Assembly: GCA_003164035.1 (NCBI GenBank)
Contig: PLRS01000077.1
Coordinates: forward strand, 44,059 to 108,058
Length of the DNA: 64,000 bases
Origin: Bryobacterales bacterium
GTDB lineage: Bacteria; Acidobacteriota; Terriglobia; Bryobacterales; Bryobacteraceae
Direction of reading: 5' to 3'
Below the pieces are notes generated by a model that saw nothing but the letters and a program-made list of their open reading frames with translations, was not told the origin of the DNA and searched no databases. The position numbers and the translations under genes are program-made. Positions 18,473 to 27,180 of the stretch are shown here, piece by piece; the stretch's first letter is position 1, and each line of letters begins with the position of its first letter.

Positions 18473-19296
18473 CAGTCGGCTGTTCCGGGTATCTCATCGG
18501 TCCAGACCCTGAAACTCTCGAGCGTGTTGGGTCCGAACGTAGTGGCGATGGCGACGTCGGACGCATCGCGTCCTCGCGCCATCAGGATGCGGCTCGCGCG
18601 CGGCACATTGTTCCGAGGGTCGAATATGTGCCAACGGCCGCCGATCCAGGCCTCGAACCACGCCGCGAAATCGCCCGGCGGGTAAGGAGGCGCCGTTCCG
18701 ACGTCGCCCAGGTAGCCGGTGCAGTATCGCGCCGGAATGTTCATGCATCGGCAGAAGGCGATCGCCAGATGTGCATAGTCGCGGCAAACGCCGGTTCGTT
18801 CGTCGAAAGCCTGCGCGGCAGTGCGGGTCGAGCGGGCGTTCTGGTAGTCGAAGGCAATATGGTTATGAACGCAATCGCAGATGGCCTGTACGCGCGGGTA
18901 CCCTGGAGCCATGCCGCCGAACAGTTGCCATGCCGTCTGAGACAGCAGATCGGTCTCGCAATAGCGGCTGCCCAACAGGAACACGAGGGTTTCTTCGGGC
19001 AAATCCTGCACGGAGTCCTGCCCGGCGGCGGCCGCAACCCGATCCGGTTGGCCGCTATCTCTAATTACCCCATCGGCGGCAAGGCGGAGGCGGCCGGCGG
19101 GCGCGAGGACGCGGTGGCACTGGTTTCCGAAGCCATCGCGATAGCCGCTAATCGGGATGGATGGCTCGGTGGTGAGCCGATCAGGGACGACGAGATCCGA
19201 AGCGCGTGAATCGTGGACGTTCACAACAAGGATAATCGGCGTGGGTTGTAGAAAACTGTATATCAGCTCGTAACCGATCCGGAGCTGCATTCGCAA
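18472..19296 (-). CDS. second transglutaminase-like protein, catalytic His not evident
   Basis: 274 aa. Same family as its neighbour but of another subgroup: Cys is in ERTGVCRDYAHLAIAFCR and Asp in RWHIFDPRNN. The usual His position reads DFAAWFEAWIGG, with Ala where many relatives have His, so peptidase activity is doubtful unless another residue substitutes. The conserved ILMARGRDASDVAIAT tail is present. Likely forms a unit with the downstream gene. Confidence 0.82.
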   Translation of the reverse strand: MRMQLRIGYELIYSFLQPTPIILVVNVHDSRASDLVVPDRLTTEPSIPISGYRDGFGNQCHRVLAPAGRLRLAADGVIRDSGQPDRVAAAAGQDSVQDLPEETLVFLLGSRYCETDLLSQTAWQLFGGMAPGYPRVQAICDCVHNHIAFDYQNARSTRTAAQAFDERTGVCRDYAHLAIAFCRCMNIPARYCTGYLGDVGTAPPYPPGDFAAWFEAWIGGRWHIFDPRNNVPRASRILMARGRDASDVAIATTFGPNTLESFRVWTDEIPGTAD

Positions 19297-19450
19297 ACAC
19301 CTTAATCCGCGGCACGACTGCCGCTAGTTCAGTCGAATCGATCATTATGGAGCACGTGTAGGGCCCTTTTCATCTTCGTGGCGCCCGGCCAGGCAAATTG
19401 TCCCCCTAGCGGGAGTTTACTGTGAGTTCGGTCGGGACCGCAAGGTAAAG

Positions 19451-20791
19451 TTACTGCTTGATCACCGTGCCATCGCGCCTTCGGACCTCGCCCCATCCTC
19501 CGTTCAGGTTGTTGCGGCTCTGGGTGAACGGCGCTTTCGCCGCGGCTTTCTCGTCCACCTCGATGCCCCAACCCGGCTTCTCGTTGGCCCAAAGGTAGCC
19601 GTCTTTCATCACCGGACAGCCCTGGAAAATCTCCTGCGTGCGCTGGTTGAAAGCGGAGTATTCCTGAATTCCGAAGTTGTAGCTCACCAGGTCGAGGGTC
19701 ACGTTCGCCATATGGCCGATGGGAGAAACGTCGCCGGGGCCGTGCCAGGCCGTCTTGACACCGAAATTTTCGGCCAGAATCGCGATCTTGCGGGACGGCG
19801 TGAACCCGCCCGCCTGGGTAACGTGTACGCGGATGTAATCGATCAACCGTTCGGCGATCAACGGCTGCCACTCGTGCGGGTTGTTGAACAGCTCGCCCAT
19901 GGCGATCGGCGTGGCGCATTGGGAGCGGATCTGCCGGAAATACGCGATATCTTCGGGCGACAGCGCGTCTTCCATGTAGAACATTTTGAATTTTTCCACG
20001 TCCTTCAGGAATTGCACCGCCTGGTTCGGCGAGACGCGCTCATGAACGTCGTGCAGCAATTCGATTTCGTCGCCCAGTTCCTTACGGCAGAGTTCGAACA
20101 GTTTCAGCGCCCGCCGGATGTAATAGGCCGGCTCGAAAACCGGTTTGTCGTGCAGCGCCTTGATGGGGCTGCCGCCGGCGGGGCTGCCGTAGCCTTCCAT
20201 GCCGGGCACGCCCACCTGCACGCGGACATAGCGGAAACCCTGCGCCATAAAGCGCTTCGCCGCCTCGATCGTGTTCTCGGGTTCCGCGCCGGAGGCATGA
20301 GTGTAGCAATCCACCGCCTCGCGGCACTTGCCCCCGACAAGCTGGTAGACGGGCATGCCCGCCTGGCGGCCCTTGATGTCCCACAGAGCCTGGTCCACGC
20401 CGCTGATGGCGTTGTTCAGCACCGGGCCGTTCTTCCAGTAAGAGCTGTCGTAGCAGGACTGCCAGATATCCTCGATCCGGTCGGTGGTTTTGCCTAGAAG
20501 GAACGGCTTCAGGTACCGTTCGACGGCCGGCTTCACCAGGTCGGCGCGCTGCGTGAAGGTGGCGCAACCGTAACCGTAGAGGCCATCCTGGTCGGTGGTA
20601 ATCTTGACCACGGTCAACCGCACGCCGGCGGGCTGGCACTCAATCACGCTGATATCCTTGATCTTCGGAACCGGCAGGGCGCGGGTGGCGCGGGCCGCTT
20701 GCTCCTGGGCCTTTTGTTCTCGCGGGTTGGCGAGGCCTAACAGACCCGCTGTTCCGATTGCCTGCAGTAGATTTCGACGCTCCATTGCCAT
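19451..20791 (-). CDS. ManD/RspA-like enolase-superfamily dehydratase, Tat signal
   Basis: 446 aa from ATG 20791. It starts with a twin-arginine leader (MAMERRNLLQAIGTAGLLGL), unusual for this normally cytoplasmic family. The enolase-superfamily barrel is clear: ELLHDVHERVSPNQAVQF, FYMEDALSPED with the metal Asp/Glu, PIAMGELFNNPHEWQPL, and TAWHGPGDVSPIGHMANV. These match mannonate dehydratase/RspA proteins that dehydrate D-mannonate or related sugar acids using Mg2+. Located 134 bp after the TonB receptor gene on the same strand, consistent with sugar-acid use, but that terminator intervenes. Confidence 0.85.
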   Translation of the reverse strand: MAMERRNLLQAIGTAGLLGLANPREQKAQEQAARATRALPVPKIKDISVIECQPAGVRLTVVKITTDQDGLYGYGCATFTQRADLVKPAVERYLKPFLLGKTTDRIEDIWQSCYDSSYWKNGPVLNNAISGVDQALWDIKGRQAGMPVYQLVGGKCREAVDCYTHASGAEPENTIEAAKRFMAQGFRYVRVQVGVPGMEGYGSPAGGSPIKALHDKPVFEPAYYIRRALKLFELCRKELGDEIELLHDVHERVSPNQAVQFLKDVEKFKMFYMEDALSPEDIAYFRQIRSQCATPIAMGELFNNPHEWQPLIAERLIDYIRVHVTQAGGFTPSRKIAILAENFGVKTAWHGPGDVSPIGHMANVTLDLVSYNFGIQEYSAFNQRTQEIFQGCPVMKDGYLWANEKPGWGIEVDEKAAAKAPFTQSRNNLNGGWGEVRRRDGTVIKQ

Positions 20792-20855
20792 GTTGGAAGT
20801 ATAGCTCCCAGCGGGAAACGGATGTCGCGACCCTAGGCGCTGGAATGATCGTAAG

Positions 20856-20910
20856 ACAACAAAACGCCGCGGCCGCAGCGGGCGAAAACCCGAGCGGCGG
20901 CCGCGGCGCG
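20856..20910 (-). terminator. rho-independent terminator of the TonB receptor gene
   Basis: On the minus strand a strong GC stem (CGCCGCGGCCGC pairing with GCGGCCGCGGCG, with a bulged inner CGGG/CCCG) closes on a TTTTCG loop and is followed by TTTTGTTGTCTT. It begins about 15 bp after the receptor stop codon. Confidence 0.75.
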
Positions 20911-20925
20911 AAGAGGACAATTCCG

Positions 20926-23900
20926 CTAGAACTGAAACCGCAACATCATTTGAATCGAGCGAGGCCCGGCTTGCTGGACGAGCTGGCTTTGGCTGATGAG
21001 GCCGAAAGAACTGCTGGCGACGTCCATATTCGGGGCCGCCTTGTTGAGGATGTTGAACAGGTTGGCGAATTGCGCCTCATAGCGGAGGCCAAACCTTTCC
21101 GAAATGGCGAACGTTTTGCCAACCGAAGCCGAGAACACGGCTGTTCCCGGCCCCTGCAGGATTCCGACGCCGCAGTTGCCGAATCGGCCGATGTCGCTGG
21201 CGGGAACCGAGAAGGCACTCGCATTGAAATAATCGGCGGTCGTCGGGTTCGACAAATAGCCGCTCCGCCCCGACACACAGTCGGGCCGCTGCTGGCTCAC
21301 GGACCGCGAGGTCGGGAAGGTCCCGGACGGATCGGAGAGGCTGCTGGGGAAGTAGGGCGTGAGCCACGGTCCGGTCTGCACCAGAGTGATTCCGGTCACT
21401 CGCCATCCCCCGACCGCGGCGTTGGCGGCACGGCTGACGCTGGCCAAGTACTTCTTGCCGAGGCCAAGGGGCAGATCGTACACCAAAGTGCTGACGAACC
21501 GCTGCCGCGGCAGATAGTACGCATTCCCGGAATCGGCGGCGATGTTATAGATGTTATTCACGTTGTCGCCGTTATCGCCCTGGCCCCCGGTAGGAATCGC
21601 CGACGAGGGAGCCACGCCAAGGGCATTGGTGATGCTCTTTGCCCAGGTGTAACTGTTGGAGAATGTCAGATCGTGGGCGAAGCGGTGATTGGCTTCCAAC
21701 GACAACGCATCGTATTTCGCGCTCGGGCCGTTGGCGCGAGTGAGCACCTCCCGGAAATTCGGGTACTTCAGGTTTTGCTGCCGCAGGGCCGGCGTGGCGA
21801 CCAGCGCGGCGTAGCCGATCGTATTCGGCGCGACCTGGTTGAGATCCGGGCTATAAATCAGGTTATACGTATGCGAGCCGGTATAACTGGCGCGGACCAG
21901 CGTATTCCATCCAAGATCGTGATCGATCGAGAAGTTCCACTGGATCACCCGGGGGTCCCGCAGGTTGTACTGATTGGCGCGGCGGTACCCGGGGTAAGCC
22001 GGAGCGCTGCCGACGCCGCTCGGAAACGCATCGGGAAAATACGTGGTGCCGTAGTCGGCGAAGTAGCTGGTATCCACGCCCAGCTCCGAGTAGAGCACAG
22101 CGCCCAGAACCGGGACCGAATACAATCCCATGGACGCACGGATAGAAGTCTTGCGTTCGGGACTCCACGCCAGGCCGAGGCGCGGTTGAATGTTACCCCA
22201 GTACGTTGCGCGAAGGGTATCGGGCCAGCCTAACTGGCTGGCAGTCACGAACGGCGTATTGCCGACCGCTCCCCGCCATAACGGGTTGATCAGGCCCGTC
22301 TCTTCGTTTTGGATCACCAGCCGTCCGCCTGGATAACTGGTGTCGAAGTTGCCGAGTTGGTGAGTGCTGTCGTTGAAAGGCGTGTTGACTTCGTACCTCA
22401 GGCCGACGGTCAAGGTAAAATTGGGGCGAAGGCGCCACTCGTCCTGCCCAAAACCGCCATAGTGATAGCCGTATGGCTTGCCGTCGGGCCCGTTCTGCGC
22501 CTGCTCGGCATCGTCGATTCTACCCTGCAGGAAGGTTGCAAACCCCTGTGCGTCGCTTCCATTGTAGAAGTAATCGCCGTACTCGTCGCCCAGGTTGAAG
22601 GTGATATTGTCCTGATAGCTGAGACGCCGCCCTTCCACGCCGGCCTTTATCGTGTGCGGACCGCGTATCCACGACAGATTATCGCCGATCTCGACGGTGG
22701 CGTTCTTGTTGACGCGCGGATGCCCGTACGGGTTGGTTTCGCCTCCCATGAGGTCGCCAATGTAGAACACCGGGATGCCTCCCAGGCCATTTTTCGGCAG
22801 CCCCGGCAGCCCTTCGATTCCGGCATTTTGAACGATCGATTCGCCCTCGGCCGCTTCCGGGTAGCCGAAAGTGAAATTGGCGCGGGTAAATCCGAAACGA
22901 AGCTCGTTGATCAGCGTCGGTTTTATGATCCAGTTATAAGAAGCGGCGATATTGGTGAGGTCGGAGTCGGTTGCAAACGAGCCCATCAGGGGGTTGTAGG
23001 TGGTATCTCCCGATCCGCCGGCGCCGATCGCGGCATCGGTCCCAATGGAGGCGATGGTTTTCTGGGTGACGCGGACCCACGCGCGGTGATTGGCGCTGAA
23101 GTTATGATCCATGCGCCCATCGAAGCCGTCGTTGCTGTAAGTTCCCGGGAACGAGGTCACAAGGTTGGGGGACGTCAAGGCGGTTTCGCCGTTTGTCGCG
23201 GTTGGAAACACGGACGGAATGAGCTTGGTGGAGACAGCGTTGATCTGAGAAGCGGGAATTTTGTTGCCCGGAAGCGGCTGGCCGTTCAAACCGTCAACGA
23301 TGGCGCCCGCGCCGCTGAAGTCTCCATTCACCCAAGCCGTCGGCGCGGTATTGGTCGAGATGAGTGTGTTGGAGTCGAGCCGCACGCCCTCATAGTCGAA
23401 GTAGAAGAACGTCTTGTTCTTGCCGTCGTAAATATGGGGCAGCAGAACCGGGCCGCCGATCGACGTGCCGAAGGTATTGGCGTTCCCTTCCGGAACGATG
23501 CCGCTGATCTGGTCCGCCGAATTCCAGTCCTTTTGCTGAAAGTACCAGAAAGCGCCGCCATGAAAATCGTTGGTGCCGCTCTTGCTGATGACCATGATAT
23601 CGCTCGCCTGAGAGAACTCCGCGCTGTTGCCGGCCGTATCGACGCGAAACTCGGCGATGCCTTCCACCGAGGGAAACAGGTCGTGCGTGGGGCCGCCGTA
23701 ACGCGGAAGCTGCGTGGATATGCCGTCCAGAGAGAACGACGTCGCCGTGGGCAACTGGCCCGAGATGGTAATATTGCCGCCGCTATCGGACTGAACCCCA
23801 GGCGCAAGATCCGCGACCCCGATCGGGCTGGGATTTGCCGTCGCGCGGAAATTCAACGCCAGATCGTTGATGGCGTCGCCCGACTTGGAATCCGACTGGG

Positions 23901-24309
23901 TCAGCTCTTCGGCAAGGACGGGCGTCCCGGTTACCTCCACGGTGGTGGCCGCGGCGCTCGCGACCGCCAATTGTAAGTTGACCGGAAGCTCTTCGCGCGC
24001 CAGCAGGTTCACGTCTTTTTGTTCCGTTACGGAGAAACCCGGAGCGCTGGCTGCCACGGTGTAAATGCCGGGGTCGAGGTTCACGAACCGGTAGGCGCCT
24101 TCGGCATTCGTCAGCAAACTGTGCTTGACCTGCGTCTCCTGATTGGTAATCTCGATCCTCGCCCCGCGAACCGCGGCGGACGACGGGTCGGTGACGCTGC
24201 CGTTGATGGTCCCGTAAGTCGACTGAGCGCGTACCACCGTCGATGCGGCGAGACAGAGTACCGCGAATCCAACCATGTATCTGCGAATAGTAAGTCTGTT
24301 AAGCTCCAA
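20926..24309 (-). CDS. TonB-dependent receptor with carboxypeptidase-regulatory-like N-terminus (Oar type)
   Basis: About 1127 aa. AGGAGG (minus strand, 24321-24316) precedes GTG 24312 by 3 nt and TTG 24309 by 6 nt; TTG is used. A signal peptide (YMVGFAVLCLAASTVVRAQ) is followed by the regulatory-like domain (GTINGSVTDPSSAAVRGARIEI ends at about residue 60; LDPGIYTVAASAPGF), the plug (DGISTQLPRYGG, FRVDTAGNSAEFSQASDIMVI) and a long outer-membrane barrel ending in aromatic FQF. This is the large acidobacterial Oar-like family, usually for plant oligosaccharides or other large ligands. The ligand is unknown; the divergent transporter and PhnW genes make a phosphonate link possible. Confidence 0.92.
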   Translation of the reverse strand: MELNRLTIRRYMVGFAVLCLAASTVVRAQSTYGTINGSVTDPSSAAVRGARIEITNQETQVKHSLLTNAEGAYRFVNLDPGIYTVAASAPGFSVTEQKDVNLLAREELPVNLQLAVASAAATTVEVTGTPVLAEELTQSDSKSGDAINDLALNFRATANPSPIGVADLAPGVQSDSGGNITISGQLPTATSFSLDGISTQLPRYGGPTHDLFPSVEGIAEFRVDTAGNSAEFSQASDIMVISKSGTNDFHGGAFWYFQQKDWNSADQISGIVPEGNANTFGTSIGGPVLLPHIYDGKNKTFFYFDYEGVRLDSNTLISTNTAPTAWVNGDFSGAGAIVDGLNGQPLPGNKIPASQINAVSTKLIPSVFPTATNGETALTSPNLVTSFPGTYSNDGFDGRMDHNFSANHRAWVRVTQKTIASIGTDAAIGAGGSGDTTYNPLMGSFATDSDLTNIAASYNWIIKPTLINELRFGFTRANFTFGYPEAAEGESIVQNAGIEGLPGLPKNGLGGIPVFYIGDLMGGETNPYGHPRVNKNATVEIGDNLSWIRGPHTIKAGVEGRRLSYQDNITFNLGDEYGDYFYNGSDAQGFATFLQGRIDDAEQAQNGPDGKPYGYHYGGFGQDEWRLRPNFTLTVGLRYEVNTPFNDSTHQLGNFDTSYPGGRLVIQNEETGLINPLWRGAVGNTPFVTASQLGWPDTLRATYWGNIQPRLGLAWSPERKTSIRASMGLYSVPVLGAVLYSELGVDTSYFADYGTTYFPDAFPSGVGSAPAYPGYRRANQYNLRDPRVIQWNFSIDHDLGWNTLVRASYTGSHTYNLIYSPDLNQVAPNTIGYAALVATPALRQQNLKYPNFREVLTRANGPSAKYDALSLEANHRFAHDLTFSNSYTWAKSITNALGVAPSSAIPTGGQGDNGDNVNNIYNIAADSGNAYYLPRQRFVSTLVYDLPLGLGKKYLASVSRAANAAVGGWRVTGITLVQTGPWLTPYFPSSLSDPSGTFPTSRSVSQQRPDCVSGRSGYLSNPTTADYFNASAFSVPASDIGRFGNCGVGILQGPGTAVFSASVGKTFAISERFGLRYEAQFANLFNILNKAAPNMDVASSSFGLISQSQLVQQAGPRSIQMMLRFQF

Positions 24310-24479
24310 CACGAACCTCCTCAAAAAGCTATTTAGTAGGAACGGCGCACGAACCGGCTCGGGTGGGACCGTACTGGCCCGGAACGCCGATGAAACCCCT
24401 TCCCCGGCAGCATACTATTTGAGCGATTTCGTCCAGGTGACAGTACGCTCACGCAATAGTTACAGATGAGCAGTTCCAT

Positions 24480-24493
24480 TGAATTACAATTCA
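24480..24493. promoter_or_regulatory. operator-like palindrome in the divergent receptor/MFS region
   Basis: TGAATT-AC-AATTCA, a perfect 6-bp inverted repeat at 24480-24493, about 170 bp from the receptor start and 60 bp before the MFS start. Its AT-rich symmetry contrasts with the surrounding GC-rich DNA. A further GAATT lies at 24512-24516. Confidence 0.35.
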
Positions 24494-24551
24494 GCCGAAT
24501 CCGACATCGAATTGTCATCAAGGGACGTAACGCAGTCAGTTATGCTGGCCG

Positions 24552-25889
24552 TTGCGATCCAGCTCGAGCCCAGTGCGAAATCTCCCGTCGCCAATCGAGA
24601 CAGTGCCTCGCGCCCGGTTCCGGAAATGGCGCGCGCTCACGGTTGTGCTGATGGTGGCCGGCTACGCGGGGTATTATCTCTGCCGCTCGGACCTCGCGGT
24701 CGCGTTGCCGCTGCTGATTGCCGAGATGGGAAAGCGAGGCATTGCGCCGGACGATGCCAGGATTCGTTTGGGCATGATCGCGTCTCTGGGGGTTCTGGCC
24801 TACGCCGTCGGTAAGTTTCCCAGCGGGTGGCTGGCCGATTTCCTTGGCGGCCGGCGCAACTTTCTGTTCGGAATGGCCGGGTCCATTCTGTTTACGGTTT
24901 GGTTCGGTCTCGCCGGCGGCATTCCGCTGTTTACCTTTGTATGGATGGGTAACCGGCTGGCTCAGTCGATGGGCTGGGCCGGAATGGTCAAGATCGCGTC
25001 GCGATGGTTCTCTTACTCTTCTTACGGGACCGTGATGGGCATTCTCAGCCTGAGTTTTCTGTTTGGCGACGCTGCCTCGCGTGAGTTCATGTCCTGGCTG
25101 ATCGGAGCGGGGCTGGGCTGGCGCGGCGTCTTCTGCGTGGCCGCGGCAACTCTCGGCCTGCTGTTGCTGGCGAGTCTCCTTCTGCTGCGGGAAACGCCGG
25201 AGGAAATCGGCTACCCCGAGCCTCCGGCCAATCCGGCGAACCTGTTCCACTCCGAGGGCGAGAAACATACGCCCGAAAGTCTGCGCTCGCTGCTGGGGAC
25301 GTTTGGGCGCAGCCGCGTATTCTGGTTGGTGTGCCTGATTTCCTGCGGCATCACCATTTTGCGCGAGACCTTCAATCTATGGACGCCCACCTACTTCACG
25401 CAATCGGTGGGGCTCACCGTGGCGGATGCGGCGCAAAAGAGCGCCCTGTTTCCGCTGTTTGGCGGAATCTCGGTGCTGGTGGCGGGCGTCCTCGGCGACC
25501 GCCTCGGCAAGGGCGGACGAGCCGCTATCATTTCTTGCGGCATGCTGCTGGCCGCGGTGTTGCTTTTCCTGCTGGCGTTCGGCCGTTTCGGAAGTTCGAA
25601 GCTGGTGCCCGTTGTCCTGGTCACGCTGGTCGCTTTCGCCATGACCGGGCCGTACTCCTACCTGGCGGGCGCAATCTCGCTCGACTTCGGAGGAAAACAG
25701 GGCAGCGCGACCGCATCGGGGCTGATTGACGCCACCGGGTACCTGGGAGGAGTTCTTGCCGGAAGCAGCTTCGCCAGCGTGTCGGTGAGGTGGGGCTGGA
25801 GGGGCGGTTTTGCCGCTTTGGCCGTCGTGGCTGCGCTTTCGAGCATTGCCGGCGCCGGCTATCTGAATCACCAGAGTAGGGCCGCTTGA
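24552..25889 (+). CDS. MFS transporter of the organophosphate (GlpT/UhpT-like) type
   Basis: 445 aa with about 12 membrane segments. GYAGYYLCRSDLAVALPLL in TM1 and the loop GVLAYAVGKFPSGWLADFLGGRR match the OPA family, which exchanges phosphate for organophosphates. PTYFTQSVGLTVADAAQ and the late GSATASGLIDATGYLGG also fit. The TTG start at 24552 is uncertain; GTG 24573 is an alternative. It is 93 bp upstream of phnW on the same strand, so a phosphonate such as 2-aminoethylphosphonate is the likely cargo. Confidence 0.85.
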   Translation: MRSSSSPVRNLPSPIETVPRARFRKWRALTVVLMVAGYAGYYLCRSDLAVALPLLIAEMGKRGIAPDDARIRLGMIASLGVLAYAVGKFPSGWLADFLGGRRNFLFGMAGSILFTVWFGLAGGIPLFTFVWMGNRLAQSMGWAGMVKIASRWFSYSSYGTVMGILSLSFLFGDAASREFMSWLIGAGLGWRGVFCVAAATLGLLLLASLLLLRETPEEIGYPEPPANPANLFHSEGEKHTPESLRSLLGTFGRSRVFWLVCLISCGITILRETFNLWTPTYFTQSVGLTVADAAQKSALFPLFGGISVLVAGVLGDRLGKGGRAAIISCGMLLAAVLLFLLAFGRFGSSKLVPVVLVTLVAFAMTGPYSYLAGAISLDFGGKQGSATASGLIDATGYLGGVLAGSSFASVSVRWGWRGGFAALAVVAALSSIAGAGYLNHQSRAA

Positions 25890-25982
25890 GCGCGGAAGGG
25901 CGGAACATGAGGATCGATCGCATTCGGCCGGCCGGTGCCGCCGCGCCGTCGAAATACCGCCAACATGATGAGGACCTGTTCC

Positions 25983-27119
25983 ATGCCGACCGCTAAATTA
26001 CTATTCACGCCCGGACCGCTCACCACCAGTGCGACGGTAAAGGGAGCGATGTTGCGCGACGCGGGCTCGCGCGACCGGGACTTTCTGCAAACGGTGCGCG
26101 AGATTCGCGAGCGGCTGCTCGCAATCGGCGGGGCGCCGTTCCCCAATCCCGCGGACCAATATGAGTGCGTTCCGATGCAGGGCAGCGGCACTTTTGCCAT
26201 CGAATCGGTGATCTCTTCGGCGATTCCGCGCAATGGCAAACTGCTGGTCCTGGTGAACGGAGCGTATGGGCGCCGCATGGCGCAGATGACGCGAATCCAC
26301 GGGATTGAGACCGAAACGCTGGACACGCCGGAGAACCGTAAGATTTCGCCCGAAGCCGTGGCGGAGCGTTTGGCGCCGCCGCGCGGCATCACGCACGTGG
26401 CGGTAGTTCATTGCGAAACCACCACCGGCCTTCTCAACCCGGTCGAAGCGATTGGCGCGGTGGTGAAACAGGCGGACGCGGTCTACATCGTCGATGCCAT
26501 GAGCAGTTTCGGCGCCATCCCCCTGAATCTCGCCGCGGCCCGCATCGATTTCCTGATTTCTTCCGCCAACAAGTGTATCGAAGGCGTTCCCGGCTTCGGG
26601 TTCGTGCTGGCGCGGCGCGGGCGTATCCTCGAAGCGAAAGGCCAGGCGCGCACACTGAGCCTGGATCTGCACGCGCAGTGGGCCGGATTCGAATCCGACG
26701 GCCAGTTCCGTTTCACTCCGCCGACACATGCTTTGCTGGCGTTCCGTCAAGCTCTGCACGAACTGGAAGCCGAGGGCGGCGTGGCCGGCCGCGCGGCGCG
26801 GTATCGGACGAATCACGCGGTGCTGGTGCGCGGCATGGCCAAATTGGGCTTCCAGACATACCTGGCGCCGGAGGATCAAAGCTACATCATCACTGCGTTT
26901 CGCTATCCGGAGCACCCGCGGTTTCAATTCGACGACTTCTATGGGCGGCTGAGCGAATCGGGATTCATCATCTATCCCGGCAAGCTGACGTCGGAGGCTT
27001 GCTTTCGCATCGGAACCATCGGGCGGTTGTCGCCTACCGACATAGACGCCCTGCTCGCGGCGATACGGCGCGTTCTGCGGGAGATGGGAGTCTCCCGCGG
27101 CGTCCGCGCCGCTCGCTGA
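25983..27119 (+). CDS. phnW: 2-aminoethylphosphonate--pyruvate transaminase
   Basis: 378 aa from ATG 25983. A class V aminotransferase with the PhnW start LLFTPGPLTTSATVK, RDAGSRDRDFLQTVREIR, the substrate loop MQGSGTFAIESVI, YIVDAMSSFGAIPL and the PLP Lys K197 in SSANKCIEGVPGFGF. It converts 2-aminoethylphosphonate plus pyruvate to phosphonoacetaldehyde plus alanine. The phosphonatase PhnX that normally follows is absent, so the aldehyde must be handled elsewhere (PhnX or PhnY/PhnA outside the window). Confidence 0.92.
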   Translation: MPTAKLLFTPGPLTTSATVKGAMLRDAGSRDRDFLQTVREIRERLLAIGGAPFPNPADQYECVPMQGSGTFAIESVISSAIPRNGKLLVLVNGAYGRRMAQMTRIHGIETETLDTPENRKISPEAVAERLAPPRGITHVAVVHCETTTGLLNPVEAIGAVVKQADAVYIVDAMSSFGAIPLNLAAARIDFLISSANKCIEGVPGFGFVLARRGRILEAKGQARTLSLDLHAQWAGFESDGQFRFTPPTHALLAFRQALHELEAEGGVAGRAARYRTNHAVLVRGMAKLGFQTYLAPEDQSYIITAFRYPEHPRFQFDDFYGRLSESGFIIYPGKLTSEACFRIGTIGRLSPTDIDALLAAIRRVLREMGVSRGVRAAR

Positions 27120-27180
27120 ACCGGCCCGGGCCTTCCCTGAAAGGATCGCCGCCATCGCGGCATTATGAAGAGGAGGCCCC

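Noticed and set aside
22309..23976. 555-codon plus-strand open frame
   Set aside because: Antisense to the TonB receptor, whose signal, plug and barrel pattern are unambiguous.
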